Shown one piece after another: positions 8,594 to 16,231 of a stretch of 64,000 bases of DNA (the stretch's first letter is position 1; every line of letters begins with the position of its first letter). The notes under the pieces were generated by a model that was not told the origin of the DNA, did no database searches, and worked only from the letters and a program-made list of their open reading frames with translations. Origin of the DNA: Pseudoprimorskyibacter insulae (GTDB lineage: Bacteria > Pseudomonadota > Alphaproteobacteria > Rhodobacterales > Rhodobacteraceae); NCBI RefSeq assembly GCF_900302505.1, contig NZ_OMOJ01000001.1, forward strand, positions 1 through 64,000, given 5' to 3'. The position numbers and the translations under genes were made by a program.

Positions 8594-9462
8594 GCCAAGA
8601 ATATAACTTTGCCTATCTGGATGAGCAGACCAAGCGCATGATCCGCCGCGCCATCCTCAAAGGGTTGGCGATCCCCGGCTATCAGGTGCCCTTTGCCAGC
8701 CGCGAAATGCCGATGCCCTATGGTTGGGGCACGGGCGGCGTGCAGGTCACGGCGGCCTGCCTGACGCCTGCCGACACGCTGAAAGTGATCGACCAAGGGG
8801 CCGATGACACGACAAACGCCGTGTCCATCCGCAAGTTCTTTGAACGCACCGCTGGGGTCGCCACGACCGAAAGCACCCGCGATGCCACGGTCATCCAAAC
8901 CCGCCACCGCATCCCCGAAGAGCCGCTGACCGAGGATCAAATCCTTGTCTATCAGGTGCCGATCCCCGAACCCCTGCGGTTTCTGGAACCTCGCGAGACT
9001 GAAACGCGGGTCATGCATGCGCTGGAAGACTACGGGTTGATGCATGTGAAACTGTATGAGGATATCGCCCGCAACGGCGAAATCGCGACGGCCTATGCCT
9101 ATCCGGTCAAGGTGGAGGAGCGCTATGTGATGGACCCGTCGCCGATCCCGAAATTCGACAACCCCCGCTTGGAAAGCGCCGCGATCCAGTTGTTTGGTGC
9201 GGGCCGCGAACAACGGATCTATGCGCTGCCGCCCTATACGCAGGTTGTCAGCCTCGATTTTGAGGATCACCCGTTCAACCCGTCCAAGGCCGATCATCCC
9301 TGTGCCCTGTGCGGGGCGGATCACACCTATCTGGACGAAGTGATCACCGACGATCAGGGCGGGCGTATGTTCGTCTGTTCGGACACCGATTATTGCAGCC
9401 GTCGGCAAGCCGATGGACATCGGGGCGACATGGCGCCCCCCGTGCTGGAGGCCTTGTCATGA
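8590..9462 (+). CDS. phnJ: C-P lyase radical-SAM subunit PhnJ
   Basis: PhnJ is the radical SAM enzyme that breaks the carbon-phosphorus bond of ribose 1-phosphonate 5-phosphate, releasing the alkane and a 1,2-cyclic phosphate. All four hallmark cysteines are present in a CX2CX21CX5C pattern at residues 238, 241, 263 and 269: the first three bind the 4Fe-4S cluster and the last is the thiyl-radical position in the E. coli enzyme. The length of 290 aa is normal. It starts at the ATG overlapping the phnI stop and overlaps phnK by four bases. Confidence 0.96.
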   Translation: MSQEYNFAYLDEQTKRMIRRAILKGLAIPGYQVPFASREMPMPYGWGTGGVQVTAACLTPADTLKVIDQGADDTTNAVSIRKFFERTAGVATTESTRDATVIQTRHRIPEEPLTEDQILVYQVPIPEPLRFLEPRETETRVMHALEDYGLMHVKLYEDIARNGEIATAYAYPVKVEERYVMDPSPIPKFDNPRLESAAIQLFGAGREQRIYALPPYTQVVSLDFEDHPFNPSKADHPCALCGADHTYLDEVITDDQGGRMFVCSDTDYCSRRQADGHRGDMAPPVLEALS

Positions 9463-10229
9463 CCCCGCTTTTGACTGTGCGCGACCTGTCCAAGACCTAC
9501 GGCGGGCGGATCGGCTGCGCGGATGTGTCCTTTGATCTGTATCCCGGCGAAGTGCTGGGCATCGTTGGCGAATCCGGGTCTGGCAAATCGACCTTGCTCA
9601 ATTGTCTGGCGGGGCAGTTGGTGCCGGATGGCGGGCAGGTTGTGTTCGACACCCGCGCCGATGGCCCCCGCGATACCCTGATCATGTCCGAACCGGAACG
9701 CCGCATGCTGGCCCGCACGGATTGGGCCTTTGTGCACCAGAACGCCCGCGATGGTTTGCGCATGGGCGTCAGCGCTGGCGGCAATGTGGGGGAACGGCTG
9801 ATGGCGGTCGGTGCGCGGAACTACGGCGATATCCGCAGCGCCGCGATTGACTGGCTTGGCCGGGTTGAGATCACCGAAGATCGGGTTGATGACCGCCCCA
9901 CGGCCTTTTCCGGCGGCATGCAGCAACGCCTGCAAATCGCGCGGAATTTGGTGACCGGCCCGCGATTGGTGTTCATGGATGAACCGACGGGCGGGCTTGA
10001 TGTGTCGGTTCAGGCGCGCCTTTTGGACCTGCTCCGTGGTTTGGTCCGCGACATGGGCTTAAGCGCGATCATCGTCACCCATGATCTGGCGGTTGTGCGC
10101 CTTCTGGCGGACCGGCTGATGGTGATGAAATCCGGCCAAGTGATTGAACAGGGGCTGACCGATCAGGTGCTGGACGACCCGCAAGCCCCCTATACGCAAC
10201 TGTTGGTCAGCTCCGTCTTGCAGGTGTGA
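9459..10229 (+). CDS. phnK: C-P lyase-associated ABC ATPase PhnK
   Basis: PhnK is an ABC-type nucleotide-binding protein that docks on the C-P lyase core complex rather than on a membrane permease. It is 256 aa with Walker A GESGSGKST (residues 37-45), signature FSGGMQQR, Walker B LVFMDEPTGGLD and switch histidine in VTHDLAV. The ATG at 9459 overlaps the phnJ TGA in a TCATGA context, and the longer open frame upstream is inside phnJ. Sequence resembles oligopeptide-transporter ATPases, as PhnK does generally. Confidence 0.94.
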   Translation: MTPLLTVRDLSKTYGGRIGCADVSFDLYPGEVLGIVGESGSGKSTLLNCLAGQLVPDGGQVVFDTRADGPRDTLIMSEPERRMLARTDWAFVHQNARDGLRMGVSAGGNVGERLMAVGARNYGDIRSAAIDWLGRVEITEDRVDDRPTAFSGGMQQRLQIARNLVTGPRLVFMDEPTGGLDVSVQARLLDLLRGLVRDMGLSAIIVTHDLAVVRLLADRLMVMKSGQVIEQGLTDQVLDDPQAPYTQLLVSSVLQV

Positions 10230-10292
10230 GGGGCGCTGCCCCTCTTGGCCTTCGGCCAATTCACCCCGGCGGTATTTGGGAAAGAGAAGAAG
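10228..10292 (+). repeat. Dispersed intergenic repeat: two hairpins plus TATTTGG-AAAGAGAAGAAG motif
   Basis: GAGGGGC (10228-10234) pairs with GCCCCTC (10238-10244), and TTGGCC (10245-10250) with GGCCAA (10254-10259). GGTATTTGGGAAAGAGAAGAAG spans 10271-10292, directly before the phnL ATG. The second part recurs at 26744-26767, 27808-27827 and 41312-41334. I infer a REP-like family of Rhodobacterales. In this copy its GAGAAGAAG tail seems to serve as the phnL ribosome site. Confidence 0.6.
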
Positions 10293-10982
10293 ATGAGCGC
10301 GATGATCCGACTGAGCGATGTCTCCAAGAGCTTCATCCTGCACAATCAGGGCAGCACCGTCATTCCGGTGATGGAGAGAGTCGCCTTTGAGGTCATGCCG
10401 GGCGAATGCGTGGCGCTGACCGGGTCATCGGGGGCGGGGAAATCCACGCTGATGCGGATGATCTACGGCAACTATCTGGCCACCGGCACGATTGAAGTGG
10501 GCGGTGTGAACATCGTGGGCGCCGAAGCCCGGCAGGTGCTTGCGCTGCGCCGCGAGGTGTTGGGCTATGTCAGCCAGTTCCTGCGCGTTGTGCCGCGTGT
10601 GCCAACGCGCGAGGTGGTGGCTGAGCCGCTGCTCGCGCTGGGTGTTGGCCGGGATGAGGCTATCGCGCGGGCCGAGGCGCTTTTGACCCGCGTGGGCATT
10701 CCCGAGCGGCTTTGGGGTCTGTCGCCGACGACCTTTTCGGGCGGCGAACAGCAGCGGGTGAACATCGCGCGTGGGTTTGCCCACCCCTATCCGGCCCTTT
10801 TGTTGGATGAGCCAACAGCCAGCCTTGATGCAGGCAACCGCGCGATTGTGCTGGGCTTGATTGACGATGCCAAGGCGCGGGGCGCGGCGGTGATCGGGAT
10901 CTTCCATGATCTTGAGGCCCGCGCCCAAGTCGCCGACCGAGAGATCGACGTTTCGGCCTTTTCGCCCAAGGTGGCCGCGTGA
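10293..10982 (+). CDS. phnL: C-P lyase-associated ABC ATPase PhnL
   Basis: This second ABC-type subunit (229 aa) is needed with PhnG, H and I for the first transferase step. Walker A is GSSGAGKST (residues 44-52), the signature is FSGGEQQR, and Walker B is LLLDEPTASLD. It is separated from phnK by a 63-bp hairpin-rich repeat, unlike the overlapping genes upstream, so expression may be tuned here. The GTG start of phnN overlaps its stop. No membrane partner is encoded nearby, consistent with the non-transport role of PhnL. Confidence 0.94.
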   Translation: MSAMIRLSDVSKSFILHNQGSTVIPVMERVAFEVMPGECVALTGSSGAGKSTLMRMIYGNYLATGTIEVGGVNIVGAEARQVLALRREVLGYVSQFLRVVPRVPTREVVAEPLLALGVGRDEAIARAEALLTRVGIPERLWGLSPTTFSGGEQQRVNIARGFAHPYPALLLDEPTASLDAGNRAIVLGLIDDAKARGAAVIGIFHDLEARAQVADREIDVSAFSPKVAA

Positions 10983-11521
10983 CCGGGCGTGCCTTTGCTA
11001 TTGTTGGCCCGTCCGGGGCGGGCAAAGACACGCTTTTGGCCGGGGCTGTACAGTCGCTGCCCAGTCTACACTTGGTTCGGCGTGTCATCACCCGGCCCAG
11101 CAACGCGGGCGGCGAAGATTTCGACGGGGTCACCGAGGCCCAGTTCGAACGGATGCGTGTGAACGGGGCGTTTGCCTTGCATTGGGCCGCGCATGGTTTG
11201 CTTTATGGCATCCCCGCATCGGCGCTGGATGCGCTTGAGGCCGGGGATACGGTTATCTTCAACGGGTCGCGCGCGATGCTGGATCACGCGCGGCAGGTCT
11301 TCCCGGGGCTGACGGTTATTCACGTCACCGCTGCGCCCGAGGTTTTGGCCCGGCGGCTTGAGGCACGTGGCCGGGAAACGGCGCAGGACATCCGGCAGCG
11401 ATTGGAACGTGCATCGGGTCTGCGCCCCGTGGGGCCAGATGTGGTTGAGATCGACAACTCGAGCGACGTTGCCAAAGCGCTTGGCCAGTTGATCGCTCTG
11501 CTTCAGCCGGTCAGGGCGTAG
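10979..11521 (+). CDS. phnN: Ribose 1,5-bisphosphate phosphokinase PhnN
   Basis: PhnN phosphorylates ribose 1,5-bisphosphate, the end product of the C-P lyase route, to PRPP. It is 180 aa with a guanylate-kinase-like fold: P-loop GPSGAGKDT (residues 10-18), RVITRP and a lid region rich in arginine (RRLEARGRETAQDIRQRL). The start is GTG, overlapping the phnL TGA. It is the last gene of this operon, and its final 19 bases overlap the 3' end of the convergent DUF1045 gene, so no terminator separates them. Confidence 0.92.
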   Translation: MTGRAFAIVGPSGAGKDTLLAGAVQSLPSLHLVRRVITRPSNAGGEDFDGVTEAQFERMRVNGAFALHWAAHGLLYGIPASALDALEAGDTVIFNGSRAMLDHARQVFPGLTVIHVTAAPEVLARRLEARGRETAQDIRQRLERASGLRPVGPDVVEIDNSSDVAKALGQLIALLQPVRA

Positions 11522-12192
11522 CGATGCACGATTTCGAACAGACCGTCCTGGCGTTCGCCAAACAGGCAGATCGAGGTAATCGGGAATGGGCGCGACAGCA
11601 GCGGCGTGAAGGCCGATGTCAGGGCCTCGGCCGTGGGGGCGACCTGTGCTTTGGGGATCTTGCCGGTCAGCGTCATGTGGAAGCGGAAATCTTCGAACAC
11701 GTAGGGATAGCCCCAGGCCAGCAGGTTCGAATCTTGTCTTGGGGTCAGGCCCGAGGCGCGGCGGCGCTCCAGCTCGGCCTCAGAGGCTGGGGCGCGGAAG
11801 GCGTCCAGATCGCGCACACAGGCATTGGCGATCTGCGCAAGACCGCTGGCATCACCGTCGGGCGTCAGCGCCAGAAAACGCCCCAAGGGGGTGACGCTCA
11901 GGCCCTCCAAAGTGGTCGCGGGCAGGCGGCTCGCCAGATCGGCGACCGCTGCCTCAAGCCCGGCGCGGTCGGTGCCGCGGGCCAGCCGAAAGGGCGGCTT
12001 CAGCGTGCCGTGGAACCCGTATTTGCGCGGGGTTATCGTCAGGTCGCTGATGGGCGCGGGAAGGCCATCGACATGCGGGTGTTCGCGCGGCGTGCCCGAC
12101 GCGGCATCCCAACCAAGCCAATGGGCCGCAAACTCGGCCAAGGGGCCGGGCTCGGGCGCGAAATAGAGTGCGTATCGCGTGTAAGGTTTCAT
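11503..12192 (-). CDS. DUF1045 phosphonate-operon protein, 2H-phosphoesterase type
   Basis: This 229-aa protein is of the family found in phosphonate loci ('Phn operon protein'). It carries two His-x-Thr motifs of the 2H phosphoesterase superfamily: FHGTLKPPF (H61, T63) and FHMTLTG (H172, T174), which usually hydrolyse cyclic phosphodiesters. The window lacks phnP, whose product opens 5-phosphoribosyl 1,2-cyclic phosphate after PhnJ, so this protein is a plausible substitute (inference). The start ATG (12192) is chosen over one at 12213 because the family begins with KPYTRYALYFAP. It is transcribed against phnN and divergently from phnM, with a PHO-box-like site 24 bp upstream. Confidence 0.85.
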   Translation of the reverse strand: MKPYTRYALYFAPEPGPLAEFAAHWLGWDAASGTPREHPHVDGLPAPISDLTITPRKYGFHGTLKPPFRLARGTDRAGLEAAVADLASRLPATTLEGLSVTPLGRFLALTPDGDASGLAQIANACVRDLDAFRAPASEAELERRRASGLTPRQDSNLLAWGYPYVFEDFRFHMTLTGKIPKAQVAPTAEALTSAFTPLLSRPFPITSICLFGERQDGLFEIVHRYALTG

Positions 12193-12215
12193 GATATCGG
12201 CCTTAGACTGCATGC

Positions 12216-12233
12216 ATCACAGCTGTATGACAG
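12216..12233 (-). promoter_or_regulatory. PHO box upstream of the DUF1045 gene
   Basis: On the minus strand CTGTCATACAGCTGTGAT matches two CTGTCAT heptamers with a 4-bp spacer at 13 of 14 positions. TCTAAG, 8 bp downstream, could be the -10. The orientation favours the DUF1045 gene, and phnM diverges from the same 77-bp gap. Confidence 0.6.
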
Positions 12234-12269
12234 CGGTGCCTGCGTCAAGGTCCAGAACAGGATTAGGCA

Positions 12270-13412
12270 ATGTTAGAGACTGTTTTCACCAATGCGACGC
12301 TTGTGCTTGAGCAGGAAACCCTAAAGGGCAGCCTTGTTGTTCGCGACGGGCATATTGCGTCGGTTGATGCGGGCAATAGCGCGGTGGCCGGGGCGATTGA
12401 TTGCGATGGTGATCTGCTTTTGCCGGGCCTGATTGAGCTGCACACCGACAATCTGGAGCGTCATATTCAGCCGCGCCCAAAAGTCGACTGGTCGCATTCG
12501 GCGGCGATTTTGGCCCATGATGGCGAACTTGCCAGCGTCGGGATTACCACCGTTTTCGATGCCATGCGTGTAGGCTCTGTCGTGGAAGGCAAACGCGCCG
12601 ATTACCGGCCCTACGCGCGCAGTCTGGCCTCCGAATTGCTAGAGATCCGGGCGCAGGGCATGTTGCGGATCAGCCATTTCCTGCACCTGCGGGCCGAGGT
12701 CTGTTCGGAAACGCTTGCCGAAGAGTTGAAGGCCTTTGGGGCGGAAGATCGGGTTGGTCTTTTGTCGATTATGGATCACACGCCGGGGCAGCGGCAGTTT
12801 CGTGACCTCAGCAAACTGAAGGAATACGTTTGCGGCAAGCATGGTCTGTCTGAGGCCGATTTCGCCGATCATGTGGCCCACCTGACTGGAATTCGTGCCC
12901 GTCTGGGCGAGGCGCACGAAAAGGCAGCTGTTGCGGCCGCCGGACGGTTGGGGGCGGTTCTGGCCAGCCATGACGATACGACCGCCGAGCAAGTGCGCGT
13001 CAGCGCCGATTACGGCATTCGGTTGGCGGAGTTCCCGACGACGGTTGAGGCGGCGCAGGCCTGCCATGATGCCGGAATCGCCGTGATGATGGGCGCGCCG
13101 AACCTGATCCGGGGCGGGTCGCATTCGGGCAATGTCGCGGCGTCCGAACTGGCGGATCTGGGACTGCTGGATATTCTGTCGTCCGATTATGTGCCCTCGG
13201 CCTTGCTGACATCGGCGTTCAAACTGGCCGAGCAATGGGGCGATCTGCCCCGTGCGATTGCCACGGTCACGCGGACTCCGGCGCAGGCGGCAGGGTTGAC
13301 CGATCGTGGGATTCTGGCACCGGGGCTGCATGCGGATTTGGTTCGGGTCCGGCAATGGGGCGGAACGCCGGTTATTCGCGGCGTCTGGTCCCATGGGCGG
13401 CAGGTTGGCTAG
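12270..13412 (+). CDS. phnM: Alpha-D-ribose 1-methylphosphonate 5-triphosphate diphosphatase PhnM
   Basis: PhnM is an amidohydrolase-fold enzyme that removes pyrophosphate from ribose 1-phosphonate 5-triphosphate, making the substrate of PhnJ. It is 380 aa, with metal-site and family blocks LLPGLIELHTDNLERHI, FDAMRVGS, LLSIMDHTPGQRQF, ASHDDTT and LSSDYVPSALL. It is separated from the lyase operon by the inverted DUF1045 gene, so it needs its own promoter; none matches consensus well. A tRNA gene follows. Confidence 0.94.
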   Translation: MLETVFTNATLVLEQETLKGSLVVRDGHIASVDAGNSAVAGAIDCDGDLLLPGLIELHTDNLERHIQPRPKVDWSHSAAILAHDGELASVGITTVFDAMRVGSVVEGKRADYRPYARSLASELLEIRAQGMLRISHFLHLRAEVCSETLAEELKAFGAEDRVGLLSIMDHTPGQRQFRDLSKLKEYVCGKHGLSEADFADHVAHLTGIRARLGEAHEKAAVAAAGRLGAVLASHDDTTAEQVRVSADYGIRLAEFPTTVEAAQACHDAGIAVMMGAPNLIRGGSHSGNVAASELADLGLLDILSSDYVPSALLTSAFKLAEQWGDLPRAIATVTRTPAQAAGLTDRGILAPGLHADLVRVRQWGGTPVIRGVWSHGRQVG

Positions 13413-13490
13413 AGGCAAGAAATTGAAAATATGTGGTTATTTGGCGAAATCATAAGAAAATCAGAGATCGTCAAAAAACTTTCAATTTTC

Positions 13491-13522
13491 GGGTTGCAAC
13501 CCGTCGGGGAGCGTCGTAGATA
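13491..13522 (+). promoter_or_regulatory. Promoter of the initiator tRNA gene
   Basis: TTGCAA (13494-13499), 17-bp spacer, TAGATA (13517-13522). The tRNA begins 16 bp after the -10. The -35 lies inside a perfect 12-bp palindrome GGGTTGCAACCC (13491-13502). Confidence 0.5.
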
Positions 13523-13537
13523 CAGGCTCCGAAGCGT

Positions 13538-13615
<78 letters not shown>

Positions 13616-13627
13616 CTTCGAACTTGC

Positions 13628-13656
13628 AAAAGCCCTCTCGTCTGAGAGGGCTTTTT
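13628..13656 (+). terminator. tRNA-fMet terminator
   Basis: AGCCCTCTC (13631-13639) pairs with GAGAGGGCT (13644-13652) around GTCT, extended by AAA/TTT, then T-rich. It sits 14 bases after the tRNA and could also act on the convergent LacI gene. Confidence 0.9.
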
Positions 13657-13681
13657 GCGTTCTTGCTTGCCACGTTTTAGG

Positions 13682-14713
13682 TCAGTCCGTTTTGATTGGC
13701 GCGGTGCTGTCGCGGACGACCAGTTCGACATCAACATAGGTGATGTGCGATTCCTTGGTCAGCGGGCCGCGATCCAGGGCATTCAGCAAGGTGCGCGCCG
13801 CCTGCAGCCCCAAGGACCGGCGATCTTGGCGCACCGTGGTCAGCGCGGGGATATAGCTGGCAGACAGGCCGATATCGTCGAACCCCACGACCGAGATATC
13901 CTCAGGCACACGGATGCCATGGGCGTGCAGCGTGGAAATCAGGCCGAACGCCACCTGATCCGAGGCGCAGAACACCGCCGTAGGCCGGTTCTCCATCGCA
14001 ATGATCTGACGCGCGGCGTCTTGGCCCGAATCCAGACTGAAATCGCCACGGATGATCCATTCTTCGCGCGTGGGCAGACCCAGTTTCTGCCGCTGCTCTA
14101 GAACGCTAGAGCGGCGGGCATGGGTCAGAACGTTGTCGGCAGGGCCGGTGACATGCGCGATTTTGCGGTGGCCAAGGTCATAGAGGTGCTGAATGGCCAG
14201 CGCCACGCCTTTGCGGTTGTCAGACCGGATCGAAGGGAAAGTCGTGTCGGCAACCCATTCACACGCAAAGACAATTTTATTCCCAACGCCATTGTCTGTC
14301 AGGGCGCTAAGTTCCTTCATTGGCAACCCGCCATCCAACGAGATCATCCCGTCGATGCGGGAATCCAGGAAGTAATCCACCAACTGATGGCCGCGCGACT
14401 GTTCGTTATGTGTGTCCGCGATCAGGATCGAATAGTCCGACCCGGTCATGCCCTCGCTCAGCCCGGCAAGGATGATCGAGAAGAACGGGTTGCTAAGGTT
14501 CGGCACCAAAACCAGAACGGCCCCGGCTTTCTGCATGCGCAAATTGCGCGCGGCGCGATTCACCCGGTAGCCGGTGTCACGGATGGCCTCAAACACCGCG
14601 GTCCGGGTTGATTCGGTCAGCAGGTCTGGGTTGCTGAGGGCCCGGCTGACGGTCGCCGTGGACACACCAGCGGCCTTTGCCACATCCTGAATTCTAACTG
14701 ATTTCTGAACCAT
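13682..14713 (-). CDS. LacI-family transcriptional repressor of the sugar regulon
   Basis: The protein has an N-terminal LacI HTH (VRIQDVAKAAGVSTATVSRAL, shown in part) at residues 6-26, then a periplasmic-binding-protein-like sensor domain (VLVLVPNLSNPFF, VGFDDIGLSASYIPALTTV). Start choice is uncertain: ATG 14713 places the HTH where LacI members have it, with ATG 14752 and GTG 14776 as alternatives; none has a clear ribosome site. It is divergent from the sugar ABC operon, and two operator-like palindromes lie in the gap. The expected role is repression of 14906-24885, relieved by a sugar or sugar derivative. Confidence 0.92.
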   Translation of the reverse strand: MVQKSVRIQDVAKAAGVSTATVSRALSNPDLLTESTRTAVFEAIRDTGYRVNRAARNLRMQKAGAVLVLVPNLSNPFFSIILAGLSEGMTGSDYSILIADTHNEQSRGHQLVDYFLDSRIDGMISLDGGLPMKELSALTDNGVGNKIVFACEWVADTTFPSIRSDNRKGVALAIQHLYDLGHRKIAHVTGPADNVLTHARRSSVLEQRQKLGLPTREEWIIRGDFSLDSGQDAARQIIAMENRPTAVFCASDQVAFGLISTLHAHGIRVPEDISVVGFDDIGLSASYIPALTTVRQDRRSLGLQAARTLLNALDRGPLTKESHITYVDVELVVRDSTAPIKTD

Positions 14714-14790
14714 AGACTGTGCACGCGTATATGTTTGTTGATCGGATGTCATAGCGGGTTGACAGAATTCTGCCACTGGGAAATATCATA

Positions 14791-14804
14791 TGTAATCGTT
14801 TTCA
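14791..14804. promoter_or_regulatory. LacI-type operator 1
   Basis: TGTAATCGTTTTCA fits the pattern TGTAAnCGnTTnCA, an imperfect palindrome centred on CG as LacI-family sites are. It is shared with the second site exactly 42 bp further on. Confidence 0.6.
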
Positions 14805-14832
14805 ATTGCGCCAGCCTTGCTGCAACGCGGAA

Positions 14833-14846
14833 TGTAAACGATTTCA
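14833..14846. promoter_or_regulatory. LacI-type operator 2
   Basis: TGTAAACGATTTCA fits the same TGTAAnCGnTTnCA pattern as the site at 14791. The 42-bp start-to-start distance equals about four helical turns, placing both on one face of the DNA. Confidence 0.6.
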
Positions 14847-14905
14847 TGCTTGGTCTCCGAGGCCGAAAAATCGGACCGGGACCGCGCACCAACGGGAGGA
14901 ATGAG

Positions 14906-16141
14906 ATGAAAACACTTCGTACACTTTTTGTGGCCACGACTGCGCTTTGCGCAACCACTGCGGCCTTCGCGGCTGACCTTGAGGTGACCCACTGGTGGAC
15001 CTCGGGCGGTGAAGCTGCCGCTGTTGGCGAGCTGGCCAAAGCCTTTGACGCGCGCACCGATCACCACTGGGTTGACGGCGCAATCGCTGGTTCGGGCAGC
15101 ACCGCTCGTCCGATCATGATCAGCCGCATCACCGGCGGCGATCCGATGGCCGCAACCCAGTTCAACCACGGTCGTCAGGCCGAGGAACTGGTCGAAGCGG
15201 GCCTGATGCGCGACCTGACCGACATTGCCGAAGCAGGCAAGTGGCGCGAAGTGATCAACCCGCCGTCGCTGCTGGATGCATGTACCGTTGACGGCAAAGT
15301 CTATTGCGCGCCGCTGAACATCCACTCGTGGCAGTGGCTGTGGCTGAGCCATAAGGCCTATGCCGATGCAGGCGTTCCGGTTCCCACCAACTGGGATGAA
15401 TTCGTGGCCGCAGCCCCGGCGCTGGAAGCCGCTGGCATCGTTCCGATGGCAATGGGCAAGCAAGGCTGGCAGCAGTCGGGCGCGTTCAACGTTATGATGA
15501 TCTCGCTTCTGCCCAAAGAAATCTTCTTGCAGGTCTATGGCGACAAAGACGCCGATGTGGCCGCAGGTGCCGATGTCGCGCGCATCTTCAAAGCGGCGGC
15601 AGACGCACGCGCGATGGCAAGCAATTCCAACGTTCAGGACTGGAACCAGGCAACCAACCTCGTCATCACGGGTAAGGCCGGTGGTCAGATCATGGGTGAC
15701 TGGGCGCAAGGTGAATTCCAAGTGGCAGAAATGACCGCTGGCGAAGATTACACCTGTCTTCCCGGTCTGGGCGTGAACCGCACGCTGCAAGCCGGTGGCG
15801 ACGCGTTCTACTTCCCGGTGCTGAAGGATGCGGAAACGACTGCCGCACAGGGCGAACTGGCAGCACTGCTGCTGGATCCCGAAGTGCAGGTTGCCTTTAA
15901 CCTGAAAAAGGGTTCGCTGCCGGTACGTGGCGACGTTGACCTTGCAGCCGCAAACGACTGCATGAAGAAAGGCCTCGACATTCTCGCGACTGGCGATGCC
16001 ATTCCCGATTTTAACCAGTTGGTTTCGTCGGACACCCGTGTTCAGATCGAAGACCTCTTTGTTGAGTTCTTCGCCGATGCCAGCATGACCCCGGAAGCCG
16101 CACAAGAGCGGTTTGCCGCGATCATCGCCGACGCTGACTAA
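14906..16141 (+). CDS. Sugar ABC transporter substrate-binding protein
   Basis: This is a periplasmic family-1 (MalE/AraN-like) solute-binding protein of 411 aa with a Sec signal peptide ending AAFAA at about residue 23, followed by DLEVTHWWTSGGEAAA, typical of the group. The start is the ATG at 14906, 5 bases after GGGAGGA; the open frame upstream covers the operators and is not coding. The ligand is unknown. The downstream GH43 enzyme and sugar isomerases suggest a pentose, xyloside or related oligosaccharide. It is the first gene of the regulon, and a hairpin separates it from the permeases. Confidence 0.93.
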   Translation: MKTLRTLFVATTALCATTAAFAADLEVTHWWTSGGEAAAVGELAKAFDARTDHHWVDGAIAGSGSTARPIMISRITGGDPMAATQFNHGRQAEELVEAGLMRDLTDIAEAGKWREVINPPSLLDACTVDGKVYCAPLNIHSWQWLWLSHKAYADAGVPVPTNWDEFVAAAPALEAAGIVPMAMGKQGWQQSGAFNVMMISLLPKEIFLQVYGDKDADVAAGADVARIFKAAADARAMASNSNVQDWNQATNLVITGKAGGQIMGDWAQGEFQVAEMTAGEDYTCLPGLGVNRTLQAGGDAFYFPVLKDAETTAAQGELAALLLDPEVQVAFNLKKGSLPVRGDVDLAAANDCMKKGLDILATGDAIPDFNQLVSSDTRVQIEDLFVEFFADASMTPEAAQERFAAIIADAD

Positions 16142-16153
16142 GCCCGGTGAAGG

Positions 16154-16184
16154 TTGGCCCGCTCCCTGAGGCGGGCCAGCTTTC
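16154..16184 (+). terminator. Hairpin after the binding-protein gene (attenuator)
   Basis: GGCCCGC (16156-16162) pairs with GCGGGCC (16171-16177), extended by one T-A pair, and is followed by a short AGCTTTCC. The T-run is weak, so partial termination or mRNA stabilisation of the upstream message is likelier than a full stop. Confidence 0.45.
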
Positions 16185-16231
16185 CGGGTTTCAAAGCACA
16201 ATCACAATCCTTCTGAACAGGAGGTGTTCCC

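Noticed and set aside
14786-16201. Minus-strand open frame of 471 codons opposite the sugar-binding protein gene
   Set aside because: It is a shadow of a GC-rich gene; it would overlap both operators and has no ribosome site or family features.
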